A stretch of DNA of 64,000 nt. Origin: Eutypa lata. Its lineage: Eukaryota > Ascomycota > Sordariomycetes > Xylariales > Diatrypaceae. Numbering within the stretch: the stretch's first letter is position 1; every line of letters starts with the position of its first letter. The stretch is taken from positions 1,116,001 to 1,180,000 of the forward strand of contig JAKULF010000005.1 of assembly GCA_022661535.1 (NCBI GenBank), read 5' to 3'. Under the pieces are notes generated by a model, which ran no database searches, was not told where the DNA came from, and was given only the letters and a program-made list of their open reading frames with translations. Position numbers and translations under genes: made by a program. Positions 13,691 through 26,117 of this stretch are shown here, in pieces.

Positions 13691-15138
13691 TGGTTGACGA
13701 GAAGAACATTAACTAACTACTAGGTACTATTCCCTATGCATTTTTTTTTTTACTGCTTTGGGCTCGCTATCTTAGGTCCCGCGGGGCTCTATTCAGAACC
13801 CTCGTCGAGCCTATGTGAAATTCGTGCCGTTAAATTTACTGCTACAAATATGTGCCCTAGCTCTAAGTGTGCCTACTACTGCTGCCTACCTAGGGAGGAT
13901 AGGACGAGAAGACAAAGTTGAATGCACACGCCCTATATTCTGAGAATAGTTACAGATATCCTACAAATGTAATCATTGAATAGTTATCAACTTCGACCAC
14001 AGCAAGTGAGCGGCTTGCGATCGGCTTTCGGCCTTGTGGGTAAATGTAAACTAATGAAAGTTGCCAAGTCCTCAGGTGAACCGTGATACAAAATTATACG
14101 TTTGGGTCCTCCTGGAGGAATTGGTTCAATCCTTAAAGAGTTGGTAAACATGGGTACGAAGTCAAAGACTTAAGACATTATCTGAATTAAGAACATCATT
14201 TTTTTATTTATTTACTTCGTTACTTACGTATATATGCTCCTCGGCACTGACTTCAGCCGCCACTTGACTCAACAGAATACACATAGTTAGCCCAATCTAG
14301 CCTCAAAAACAAACAAGCATCCAGGCAATAGCACCACAATAATATTTATATCGCGATGAAGTGCCATGAATAAGAGTTGAGATATTGAGATAGGCAACTT
14401 GCCCGAGAAAGAAAATAATGTTTAGACACCGCTAGGGCGACTGGCCCCCGATTCGTACACAGATAGCAGTAAGAAAAAGCCATCATCAACGCATGAACCA
14501 TATTATTTCTTTTTTTTGTGTCCGTAAAACTCCTCAAATCATATGGCCTCCCGGCCTGCGAAACTTTTGATTTTCCTTTTCCTCCCACGAGCATAACTCC
14601 GGGACTGTTTTTTCCTTCCGCCGAAGATTATGAAATTCGAAATCGGTACTGTACCGTGTAGACCAGTTTTAGTCCACGGGATCAATATGAATAAAATCAC
14701 GATACTTTTTGTTTCCCCTCCCAACCCAATATGTGACTGAATTTTCGTCTGATGTTCGGTAGTTCTTTGAAAAGCAACGCAATCGCCAGCCGTGGGTATA
14801 ATGCTAGTTGCCGTTCCTTTGAAATGCTTCAGAAAGATGCCGCCGCCCCATTGGAAATATGATACGGGTCCGTTTCCCGTCGTGAAATAGAGTCGTGCGG
14901 CCGAATATAGCATCGTACTCGTGGTCTTCGTCTTCTTCGTCCCGAACCCTCGTAACCTCTGGTATTCTTTAACTCCTTGTCCCGAATTTTGCTATCCCAG
15001 TTGCTAAACATTCCTACGGATAACTGTTGTTTCCCTTTGGCTGTAGCATATTAACTCGAGAATGCAATGTCCTTTTCGTCCCCAACCGCTGCTAGAATTC
15101 ATGGCACCGACACGTTGTACTCGTATCTAGTTTATAAA

Positions 15139-16579
15139 CTACCGCATATTGCTAGTATCAAAACTGAACTGGGTTGGGAAAGCCATCGAGGCGCTGAGTC
15201 CGAAGGGGTCCCAATCCAGAGCTGGATCGAGCAGCTGGCTCATGCTCGGATATCCTTGGCCATGCGTTTGAGCACCTTGCTCTGCGTTCGCCGGCGCTTG
15301 TTGTCCTGGAGGGGCGCTTGTTGCTGGTGGTACATGCATCGGTCGTTGTGGTTGCTGCGGTTGCTGCTGTTGCTGAACCCCCGGATATGCCGAAGAATAT
15401 GGATTCGGTCCAGATGTATCGGGCTCGACATCATCAAGCATCTCGTTGGGCGCGTCGTACTCCTGTTCTGTACTCACGGGTTAAACCTAGGACGTCAAAG
15501 TTCTATTAGAGGGAGAAAGAAACGGGTCAGCTTGCCGAGTTGTTCAATGTGACTCTGGAACGATTGATTAGGGTAGAAGCCATGATCTCGGCTACCTGGA
15601 GGTCGTGACGGTTGTGGCATCGCTTGGCGCCCTGGAGGTGCCATGCCCGGCATAGGAGGCATCTGCGGTTTCATGTGCGGTGGTATAGCCGTGGGCATTG
15701 GTGGATGATTCGACGTAGTTGGAGAAGCTAGACTTTGAGCGCTACTGTAGTTCGGAGTGCTGTTAGTTGGGGAAGCCCCAGGTGGTGTTGGCCTAGTTTT
15801 AGGAGACGTCGTAGAATGTTGGAAACCGTGGATGGGCGGAGGCAATGAGCCAATCCCCGGTTCAAGTTTCGGAGCGATGCTGGAGGCAGATCTCCGTGAG
15901 TGATGGTGCCTGCTTAATATCGCCCGCTGAATTGGTGGCGGTTGAACAATATTCGGGGGCATGTGAGATGGACCAAGGTTTGGACTACCAGTCTTAGCGC
16001 GGAGCTCAGCTTGGACATCGATGCCTTCATTGTGTCAGTAAGCGACCTGCTGACGAGGAAATCCGAAGAGACAAACTTACCCTTCTCGAGAAGGATCCTC
16101 TCCAAAAGGGAGTTCTTGTAGCGCAACATTAGGCATTCATCTGCTGCGCTACGATGGGCAGCCTGCAAATTGGATAGGTTGGACTCATGGACCCTAATGG
16201 TCTCTTCCAGCTGCTTAATGTATTCTGTTCGACGCTCTCTGAACGCAGCCTGTGCTTGACGGTTCCTTTGCTTGCGCTCTTCTGAGGTTGCGTAGATCTA
16301 TTACTGAGTTAATAACATCCCAAGCCTGGACTGGCGATCTTAACGTGTCAAGGGACTAGGTAGAGCGTCTCATATATTTTGCGAAGAAGAATGCGAAGAA
16401 ACGCGCAGAAGAGACACGACTTGACTTACAGGCTTGCGGCCGCCTTTGCGTTTTGCTGGTTGATTTTCTTGGGGGGCAGATGATGGATCAATTTCAATTT
16501 CAGGACTTGAGACTATAGACCCGTCTTCGGAGCCATCTCTGGCTGGTTCTTTCTTGTCTATAGACATATTGTCCGACAT
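15139..16579 (-). CDS. Pap1/Yap-type bZIP transcription factor
   Basis: Four exons: 16579-16430, 16297-16081, 16024 to about 15524, and 15467-15139 (TAG stop). The product is about 398 residues. An acidic N-terminus (residues 1-40) and a basic patch PAKRKGGRKP lead into the bZIP: EERKQRNRQAQAAFRERR at residues 56-73 carries the N-x-x-A-Q-x-x-F-R DNA-contact pattern of AP-1-like fungal bZIPs, followed by the heptad region IKQLEETIRVHESNLSNL. The rest is Pro/Ser/Gln-rich, with a polyQ tract (VQQQQQPQQPQ) near the C-terminus, as expected of an activation domain. It should act in the nucleus as a dimer; targets cannot be read from sequence. The last intron is ambiguous: a GC donor at 15535 (GCAAGC) or a GT donor at 15523 (GTTTCT) both reach the acceptor before 15467 in frame, giving 394 or 398 residues. 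I do not see the cysteine-rich domain typical of Yap1 oxidative-stress sensors, so a redox role is not supported. Confidence 0.85.
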
Positions 16580-16755
16580 GACACTTCTGCAACGAGACGG
16601 TTGCCGCGCGGCGACAAACGTCTCTCAAACGAGAGCAGACTTTGATATGCCTTACAGTTAGGCGAAACGGGAGTAGTCTTCTTCTGTGGATATTGGCCTG
16701 TCACTTTTTGGCCGGAGTTGGTATAAGTGAGTCTTCCTCCACTTTAGGTTTAAGA

Positions 16756-16782
16756 CAGGCAGGCAGGCAGGCAGGTAGGTAG
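16756..16782. repeat. (CAGG)n/(TAGG)n microsatellite
   Basis: Tetranucleotide tract of CAGG units grading into TAGG, about 180 bases upstream of the bZIP start codon. Confidence 0.8.
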
Positions 16783-19700
16783 TGAGATCAGATCTCTTGA
16801 GTCTATAAGCTAATCCCCGAGATCGAATCTCTATACGCGTTCTAAAAGTCAAGATGGACAAATGACAGGTCCGTCCAAGGGTCCTTGAGGAACTGATGCG
16901 CACGAATGTAGCGCTAAGTCAGTACATAATCTGGGGAAAGGGTGAACCCGACAGCCTGGTAGGGGTATCGGTATCTCAATGGAATATTCAAAGCTAATAC
17001 GATGATGCAAGCGGCTCTTGAGGGGTCGACATGTATAGATTTGATAATGAGAAATACAGATTGACCAGGTAAAGTAAGGTATAATATGGTGACAGGTTGT
17101 GGTGAAGTAAGAAAAAAAGGTAGGCTCCTTTGGTCTTATGTAATTAAAATACCCGAGAGTGCGGCGCAGGTGTATGGGACGACTTTTTCAGTGGCTTACA
17201 ACTTATTAAAGGAAGTCCATATTAGTCCTAATGACGACAGGTAATAGGGACGATTTAGAATCGACGAAGAGTTTTTTCTCCCTTTTTTTTTCTCCTCTTG
17301 GACTCGAACGGATGCGTCTGGTTGGTCTTTGGTGAGCTAAGAGCACTACCCGGATGTAGGTACGTATGTACCTTAGGTGGGTGCTTGGATCTTGGTGGGC
17401 TGGCTGCTGGTGTGAGGAGGGAAGCTCCCTGGCTCCTGTCCACTTCGGGGAGCGTTTTTAGTTGATGGGTCTTGTGAGGGTGGGTAGGTTTATTAGTGGC
17501 TGAAAGTTGCTGCGTGTTGGCGTACTATGTATGTACGTAGGTAATGTGGGCAAGGTCAGGGGGTTCTAGGTACCTCAATAGCGTCCGCAGCCGCTAGCGA
17601 ATAGTGGACAGAACGGTCCGAGATCCAAATATCACGTCTTGTCTCTTGTCCCACCAAATCCCAAATCCACTGGCTGTCGTGTTCAGGACAGGTGTGTATT
17701 TAAGTAACTCAACTATGTAGAACAGGTTATGATGACTGAAGAGCTACATAACCAGTGGGAACACTTTTAGATACTGGTGAAAGATCTTGGAAAATATCCG
17801 GTGAAAGAATTCAAGTGTTTGCCTAGTCTCAAGTTAATGTACAATCACTACATCTAGTTAGCGATTCACTATTCCGAAGCTCTAGTAGTCTTGTTTGATA
17901 TACTGAGAACCGAATAGATTGATGAAGCTCATTGGTCTCGTGATAGTTAGGACCATATGAAGGATAGCGCAGCATTGCTAAAACTAATTTATCGAATCTC
18001 AAAGGGTAATATCACGATGATCTGAGATGCTTGAGGTGGAGCTAGAAGATCATCAATATGCCGTTTAGTGGGCTGAGGGAGCTCCAGAAGTGGTTCAAAA
18101 CCAAGGTCCCAAGGCATCTACTATATCGAGCTAGTATTTATTAAGGTAAACTACCTTAGGTATATATGAATAAATCTGCAGGTACCTGCAGCTATATCAC
18201 TCCGCTGTCCACGTTTCCGCTCGCAGAGAGAACTAGGTATACTGGATAGAAAATGGATCTATAACACATGATCAGCTCTGTTCTTTGGCAGGCCTTGCAG
18301 TGCCGTTACTTCTCGTCCGGCTGTCGGCGCACGGGTGGCTAGCCCTATACAATTTGGGGGCGAGTGTTCCACGGCCGTTGCCTGTGCTAGGAATTGATAT
18401 GCTTATGTAGATAGAATACACCTACTACATAGAAAGCCAAAGGACTTTCCAGCATTGGCTGGAATTTAGGATCCTGGTACACTAACCTGGATGCTCAGGG
18501 ATGAATCAACTAGTTGACAGTTAACGACACACTCACTTACTTGTGACTACGAATCGCTGGAGACGAACTTAACAGATTCACCACGACTTGCGGATAGCCC
18601 GTCCATGTTCTAACCCCCGAGAATAACCACAAACCCTATATTCAATCAGCAGAATAAGCGGCTCTTCGTTACACCTTATGCCTTGATATTAGCTCCTCTA
18701 CCTTCTTTACGGCGGTCTTCTCCCAACGTGCCGGTAGGCCAAGCAAGTGGCATTTACAGGGATAGCTATAGACAGTGTTCTACCAACTCGACAATAGACT
18801 ACTTATTTATCTCTCTCGATAGGCTGCGGGAGAATAGAGTTCAATAGTTACGGATAATCTTAAATCATGGTCTTTCGATATAGTAACGAGTGTCTAGCAA
18901 TATCTCGCCGTAGGAGACTACATACGGACTAACAAAATAGGGGGATAGCTAGGAAGATAGAGTCCCCTTCTATGGCAAGACGGCCTCTTCGAAGCTTCTC
19001 TGAGCTGACTATGCTTCAGGGCAGTGCACTTACAGGGGCTTAATATCAGGCTGATGTAAGCTTGGTTGACTTGTCGACTTGCTACACTTTCTTGAGGTCT
19101 AGCACTGGAGTGGGATGTTCTACTTCCAAGTGACTATAGACAGCCTAGGATCAAATGAACGAGGAAAACAATATACGAATAAGACGAAACGGAAAGCTAA
19201 CATAGGCTGCAGCCATGTTGCCAGATGCCCTCACCGAGCACATGTGAGACACGGCGTTGGAGCAGCGAGGAGATGTCGGTTCCGGTAACCATTTTGAGCA
19301 TCTTCAAAGTCCTTAATAAACGCACACATTTGATCTCTTTAGTTCGCCTATCGAAAATGACTGGATAGACACTTATAAGGGTGGCAGGTGGAAGTTATGG
19401 GTGGCGGGAGGGCTGCCTGTTTTGTGTCGGCATGCCCGGTACGAGCACTGGCTTCGAGAAGGGGAGAAAGAAAAAGTATCATGAATTGTTCAGTAGCATA
19501 TGCGTCCACAGTTAAGCCAATGTGCGATGTTCATCCCTCCAGCAGTGCTATCAAGTGTGATGACTGACAACTGTGTTAAATATTGGGCAAAGAAAAGACG
19601 ATGTGGTTTCTCTTCTTCAACCCAAAGCTTTGCTCTACTCGATCACCCAGACAGGTAGGCAGATGATGAAACATGATATCTAGTCTACCCCTCCATCTTT

Positions 19701-20532
19701 CATACCTACCTCTAAGGATCTGTGATGTCTCCGCTATTTTAGCTCCTAACTCTAGAATAGGGGATATACTCTGCGTTAGGTATTATAAAGCATAATCCCG
19801 CTTGTGCTTGTTACCTACCTATGTATATAGAAGGATGGAGTGCGAGAACTAACATCAGTACATATTCCTAATTTCACGATTCAGCGAAGAAGACGTAAAC
19901 TGTTTACTATGTTTGATTAATTACGTGTTACATATGTCACGTAATTCAATACGGTCAACGTGCCAATTTGCTACATTACTATGGCATCTCGCCCTGTTTC
20001 AGCTCAATCCAATCAATCTTGACACCTCCGTCACGCTCCGCCAACTACCGTCTCATTTCTGACCTGGTAAGGTCTGCGCAAGCTGGCAAGCCCCAATGTG
20101 AGAAGTAGACCACGGCCAAGGATGTGGAGAAGCGCGCTGCTGATGATCGAATTTTTACATCTCCGAGGAGGTACTTGGTTACTCGTAGGGAATTACTGAC
20201 CAACCACAACAGTGCTCCTTTCCAACGGCGGGTTCCGAATTAGTGCCATCGGCAATCCTTCTAACCACTAAGTAAGTTCCTAGGTACCTACCTAGAGTAG
20301 GTAGTTAGGCCTATGAGGGTAACGCACCCGTGGTTATACTAGGTAGAAACAAGATAGCTACCAATGTTGAATGAACCATCAAGACAGGTAAATACTGACG
20401 AAGACATTCTAATAACTAATTATCTTCTGAGAAATAAACGAGATTTTGCCTATTCAAAAACAGTGGCAACACGTATAGCAGTGACCAATAGGTATGCAGA
20501 ATATCCGGGCATGATGTAAAACATACGTATGT

Positions 20533-20571
20533 ACATACATACATACATACATACATACATACATACATACA
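20533..20571. repeat. (CATA)n microsatellite
   Basis: About ten near-perfect ACAT/CATA units, flanked by the complementary TATG pattern on both sides so the whole can form a hairpin. Confidence 0.9.
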
Positions 20572-22552
20572 TGTATGTATACAATGTACTGTATAATACT
20601 GTACTTGGACATTCAGGCGACATTTTCACCGTTCGAGCTTTCAACCTCGCTTCTTCCTGTAAACATGCAGCCATGTTTCACTCGAGTGTTTTCTAGAGTG
20701 ACAGACCTGCAGACCACGCCCAAACCAGATAGTTTCTTCCCGGGGTTCAGGATGGCGTATCCATGCTTGCGGCGTCGGCGGGAAACTCAATTGGCCGCGT
20801 GCTGGTGTACGACAGGAATCAGTATCCCGAACCGGCCCAAGGGGACTTTTCTGACATCCTTCTGGAAGATTTCTAGCGTTCCTCAGATCTCGCCAAGGCT
20901 TGCAGTCGTCGCCCTGCCTGGGGTGCGACGTTCGACGTGACATCGCTGCTCAAAACCCCAGCCACTGACTCCTGCACGGCGTTGGCCTTGTACGTTAGCC
21001 TCTGTGACGAGATCCACCAAACACCGCATGCTTTTCGTACGCATGAACACATGAACACAAAAATTTTCTAACCACCCACGACGGATCGCCGGTATCGGCC
21101 CATGACTTAGAAGTTCACCGGTGTGATTCAGAAATGTACCTCTAACTCGGCTGCGCTAAAATGTAGGCTACGCCACATGCGTGTTAAGCCATTGTTGAAG
21201 TTCCATTAAGATCTTATCAGATACCGAGAGATCCGTGGGGGTTGCATTGGGCCATTGGGCAGACGAGGGGCAAGGAGACATTCAGCCTCGCTACACCACG
21301 ACGATGAGAGTCATGTAGCTGAAAACAGGGGGCATCAGCTAACTTCCCAATTGGACGCGTTCAAAAGCCCTGCGTCTGAGACTGAGTCATGGAAGAAATA
21401 CAGCCCACCAGCGCGGATGTTGTTACTACAGGTCGAAATTGTAAAACTGAAGTTGTTCACATTCAAATGGATATGACGAATAAGGCATGAGATCTACAAT
21501 CTCCCTTCACCGAAGCACGCTTTAGTACCCATGAAATAAGGGCGATACGTACCACCCCTATTCGATACCTGGCCTTGTTGTTTTACGTCAGAGGCTGACA
21601 TCACGTCACTGCTACGTGTCTAAACAAAGCTCTTATCAAGCAGTAAAAGGAGTGAGTTTCTCTCGGGCTCACAAGTTAGACATAATCCCAATTAGGCTCG
21701 GGGGATGCCGGCCTACTACAGTCAGTAAGGAGTATCAGACATGAGCTGCAGGATTGAGGTCTTGTAACATGAACCGAACACTCATTTCAAGATTCTCCTA
21801 ACAGCTGTGTAGAGGTTTTGAGGTCGTTGTCCCATTGATAGTATCAAATATGTGCTGCTATACCTTGTTGCAAGAATCCTCGACAAGGCAGCCCATTTTC
21901 CTGCCAGGAAGGCTTTTGAACGAAGCTGACCCTATCCAGCTAAGAGGGGATGAAAAGAGGACATATATAACATCGGTGACTCGAGCGAATAGTATTACAG
22001 CAAGATCGATGTTGAATAGTAAAAGAAGCACGTCTTATATGTGAGTATCTTAAACTTTTAAAAATTGGCATGTTCAAAGGAGTGATACGTTTTAGAAGGT
22101 GACTGGGTCGACGCACGCTCCCGAAAGTCCTCTCGAGTTACGACCACTCTGTTATATAGCAGATAGGATGTTCTGCTTTCGCTGGGCTATGGAATACCTG
22201 CGCACTTGCGCACCACAGTTTCTGCTAATATTAGTAGACATCAGTCATCTTCAGTTGGTGTGATGGCCCCTTTTCAGGATGACGAGCGACTCGCATTGTA
22301 GAAGCGGGATCTCCTGTCATATGACCTGATCCATATAACCAAACTACAAGCATTCTGAATTACCATTAGGCTAGTACCTAATTACTTAGGCCGAATGACA
22401 GGTTTAACTCGGTATCCAAAACTAGGAGATCATTTCATGCTCAACCGACGTAGTTCTGCGAATACGGCACTCCTTGCCCCTGCTCCACCCCCCGATGTAG
22501 CCGCATGAAACGAAATGTAGGGCACAGCCCTCATTTTCATTCTGCTCACAGC

Positions 22553-24251
22553 TCAGGAAGCATATCCCGACCGACCCTTAACGACGTCGAACGCACCGCC
22601 ACCGCGCCCATACATAGCGCGGACATCAGCAACGAGCTCCTCGGGCCTCTCCCACGCGGCAAAGTGGCCTCCACTCTCATGGACGCGCTCGAAGACTACC
22701 TCACCCAGGGTGCGGAGCCAAGCGCTCGGCACGATGCTCAGGTCCATCGGGAAGCGGCTGAAGCCGAGCTTGACGCCGGGCGTGTAAACGCGCATGCCAT
22801 GGCGGTCGATTTTGTTCGCCCTCCCATCCACGTTATGGGCTGTCTCGTAGTAGATGCGAACGCTGGCGGCGGGCCCCGCCACCGAGAACCAGTAGATGCT
22901 GACCCAGGTGCAGACCTCATCGTCGGTCCACGCGTACCCGTCGGTCCAGTCGTGCAGCTTCTCGTAGATCCACGCCAGCACTGAAAACACTCGAAGTTAG
23001 CTATTTCTTTTTCCACCTACGATAATCTACCGATGATTTGGGAGGTTTAAGTCATTTTCTAGGAGCGACAATCCCCCTTAAACAAAGAAAAATGCTCCCG
23101 AAATATGATAGATGGAGCAAAATTAACTCCGACAGTTACTTACGCGCGACGGGGCTGTCCGCCAGCCCGTACCCCAGTGTCTGGGGCCGTGTCGACTGCT
23201 CCGCGTTGTACCCGTACCCGTCGCCCTGGAACCAGCGCGACCGCGCCACCCCCTGCCGCTCGTACTCCGTCGCCGGCGTTAGCGCGTACCGCAACGCGAG
23301 TAGAGGGTGGTGCAGCCAGGAGGGCGGGTCTGCGCCCTCGTAGTTCAGGTGCGTTGCTTTGCAGTGCTGAGGGTAGAGGAGCGCGAGAGAGCGGCTGATG
23401 TGAGTGCCCCAGTCACCTAGAAAATGCGTTAGTGTTTACCTGCCTTTCTAAGCCACCTACCTCCCTTCTCTACGAAGCGTCAGGATAGACAAGATATGGC
23501 ACATCTTTACTACTTACCTCCCTGCGTCACGTATTCATTATAACCGAGCTTTAACATAAGCTTATTCACTGTTTCGGCGTACTGCTCCAACGCGAAGCCG
23601 CGCTTCTTGGTGCCCTGGGAGAAACCGAAGTTCGGCAGCGAAGGCGCAACGATATCGAAGGCGGGAAGATCGCCATCGCCACCGCCCTCGGCGAGCGGCC
23701 GGATGATCTTAGAAACCTCTAGATAGTGCCCCGGCCAGCCGTGGATGAAGAGCAACGGGACCGCATTGGGATCTCCGCTCTTCACGTGCACTGAAACAAC
23801 TAGAGTTAGTAATTCATTCCCCTCTGTACGTATTCTAGCGAGGTGCGGCAGTGCGTCCGGGAGGGAGCAAAGTGTTCCGGAATATGCTCTCTCCCCCCCT
23901 CCCCCTTTAGTAACTTCGCACTGAAGCTGCCTACCTGCTATAAAGGGAAGAGGAAGAAAATAGCCATGAAGATTACTTACCGAAGTGGATGGCGAGCGGC
24001 TCGAAGCCGCCGTCGCACTGGATATCGGTGACGAAGTGCGGGAGTTGGCTGTTGAGGTCGCGCTCGGCGGCCCGCCAGTCGTACGCCGACTCCCAGTGCG
24101 CCGCGAGCCGCTTCACGTCCGCGAGCGACGACCCCATCTCCCAGCCCGCGCCGTCTAGCTCGTCCGGGAACTTGGCGAGGGAGAGCCGCTGCTTCAGGTC
24201 GGAGATGCGGGAGTCCTCGATTGCGATGGTGTAGGGTTTGATGTCTGTCAT
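22553..24251 (-). CDS. Epoxide hydrolase (alpha/beta-hydrolase, EHN family)
   Basis: Four exons: 24251-23981, 23790-23518, 23416-23144 and 22980-22553. All introns (190, 101 and 163 bp) are GT-AG, and the joined frame is 414 residues, typical for fungal microsomal-type epoxide hydrolases. The N-terminal EHN domain (residues 1-90) begins [20 protein letters not shown] with the characteristic WExAYDWR block. The catalytic core follows: oxyanion-hole motif HGWPG at 107-111, nucleophile Asp183 in GGDWG, and catalytic His378 in [14 protein letters not shown] lid tyrosine region lies between. The enzyme opens epoxides to vicinal diols by way of an alkyl-enzyme ester; in fungi this serves detoxification or secondary metabolism. 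Its GC-rich third codon positions differ from the next gene. It lies about 0.9 kb downstream of, and on the same strand as, a short-chain dehydrogenase. Confidence 0.88.
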
Positions 24252-25143
24252 TTCCTCTTTGCCACTGTGGCTGACAGATGTGAGGAGGAGTTTGGCTTGT
24301 TTCTTTGGTAGGTTGATACCCGGGGGATCTTGTCAGGGGGCTGATGGTATATGGTCAATCAATTATAATGCTTTTCGCACCAATTGATTGAATACTCGAT
24401 AAGAGTCGGATATCGTTTCTCTTGTTCTGAAAATCTCATATTCATCAAGGAACCTGTCTATTGTTTATATAGACCTTATATTTACAGACAATATCCAACA
24501 ACCACTATAACTGGACTCAATCCTCAATGCATGTCAGGGGCTGAGGTCGTCGTTGCCTAGTACCTTACCTATAGGATGCTTACTTAAGCGGCTACAGAGG
24601 GCGTGCAGTTGATGTGCCCCACCAATAGGGCGCGCGAGTACATGCATGCAGGTCTCCCGCAAACACCGGGGAGATGACCGGGAGTTGTTGATTCGTCCTC
24701 TATTAAGCTTATCGGGTCAAAATTCACGATCCGTGCGTTCACTGCGACCTTTGAGAGGGGTGATGTGATGGTACTCAGGAGCTGTGGTTTAGGTAAGTAT
24801 GATAATTCACTGTACAGACATAATTGAGTATGCTTAATAATAACAAATTGTCGTTCGCTCTCTAACAGCAAGGGGATAGTTAGCTAGAACTGCTAGAGTT
24901 CTTACAGATAGGGAATTACTATGTAATGACATCAGAGCCGGCGTAGGTCTAATGGGATCCCCTGCAAGCCATCAAAGCATGGATAATATCTCCAATGACT
25001 CAATGCTGACGGGCCAACCTTGCATATCATTGCCCTTCGAGGTCCGTTCTCTGTAAATCGCGATAATATCAATATACGATACGATATACGATCAAACATA
25101 GACTTTGTTAACACTGTCCTACACTGTAAAATGCTAAGTAACA
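24252..25143. other. Intergenic region, no gene seen
   Basis: About 0.9 kb between the two minus-strand enzyme genes. It contains the epoxide hydrolase promoter and the 3' region of the dehydrogenase. No further feature seen. Confidence 0.6.
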
Positions 25144-26117
25144 TTACTCCTCAAAGTTCGTGCCCGTAATGACAGGTTTCCAATCCTCCAAAACCCTCAA
25201 CGTTTCCTCGCACTTTTCCTTCATTTCCGTGAAGCAATCAGGCCCAAGAGGGAGCCTAAATGGGACGTCCCTCCCTTCAGCACAGCCTTCTCTTCGGACA
25301 AGGTCCAAGATGACCTTGATTGCTTTACTCGCATCGCCATCTTGCTTCTGGTCTTCCTCGGCTAAATGCTGGTGAAGTGCTGAAGATGCCTCTGCGTGTT
25401 CTGGCACTTTGGTCGGCACAGCGCTCAGATTGCTAGCAGACAAGAGCTTAGTCCGAAACCTGCCGGGTTCGATCAAGAGAGTTTTTATACCCAGATGTGC
25501 TGTCTCTTTGCTAAGGCTCTCTACTAAACCTGCAGATTCATCTCTTGTTAGAATGTGGACATCAAAATCAGGAGAAAACAAGGCATATCTCACCTTCGAG
25601 CGCAAATTTGGAACCGGCGTAGGCTCCAACAAAAGGATGACCGATCCACCCTGAAAGAGAACTGATGAACACCATAGTTCCTGATCGTCTCTGCCGGAAG
25701 TGAGGTAGAACGGCTCGCGTCACTCTCATTGTGCCGAAGACGTTCGTGTCGAACTGAGCTAAGAGTTGCTCCGGCCTAGTTCACGATTAGCAAGGTAATG
25801 AAATGAATTGCCCAAGATATTGCTTTATCTTACTCTAAGTCTTCCCAGCTCCCGCTTGTGATGAAACCTGCGTTGTTCACTAGCACATCGATTCTACCAT
25901 GAATGGAGATGGCTTTGTCAACGGTCTCCTGGATCAGCAGTTGGTTGTCGGTGACGTCGAGCTGTAAAATAACGGCACCAGCCTCCTCAAGGGACTTCAA
26001 TGTCTCTAGCTTACGAGCAGTGGCAATCACCTGATCGCCGCGGCTGAGGATCTGGCGCACGAACTCTTCCCCCAAACCAGAGGAGCAGCCGGTAACAAGC
26101 CACACGCGTTGAGACAT
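25144..26117 (-). CDS. Short-chain dehydrogenase/reductase
   Basis: Three exons: 26117-25834, 25775-25594 and 25529-25144, giving 283 residues. The Rossmann nucleotide-binding motif TGCSSGLG is at residues 9-16, NNAG lies in the fourth strand region (near residue 85), catalytic Ser134, and the active-site pair Tyr147 and Lys151 in YAGSK. These make it a classical SDR, most likely NADP(H)-dependent given the basic residues after the glycine motif (ATARK), although the cofactor is inferred. Substrate unknown. I chose the start at MSQRVWLVTG because the motif then sits at the usual distance; an in-frame ATG 45 bases upstream would add 15 non-family residues. It may belong with the neighbouring epoxide hydrolase in a small detoxification pair, but spacing alone does not prove that. 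Confidence 0.9.

Larger units (their letters stand above)
6953..15138. other. 8.2-kb gene-free stretch
   Basis: I see no supportable gene. Short frames occur on both strands, often overlapping, without domain-like content. Simple repeats include a (TATG)n tract at 10679-10705, (GA)n at about 10468-10486 and (GA)n at 13656-13686. The part next to 15139 may be the 3' untranslated region of the bZIP gene, and the part next to 6953 the STM1 promoter. Several sections are rich in TAG-containing stretches, which closes all frames quickly. Confidence 0.55.
16580..22552. other. 6-kb gene-free stretch with a coding-like island
   Basis: No supportable gene. Between about 17.45 and 20.45 kb no frame of 60 codons exists on either strand, which is strikingly stop-rich. 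A (CATA)n tract is at 20533-20571. A more GC-rich island at about 20.70-21.06 kb has open frames on both strands; one plus-strand frame there reads like protein but is cut by TAG at 20874-20876. Nothing else is interpretable. Confidence 0.5.

Noticed and set aside
14539..14913. 124-codon minus-strand frame just downstream of the bZIP gene
   Set aside because: Mildly protein-like, but no motif, leader or conserved pattern; more likely bZIP 3' untranslated region.
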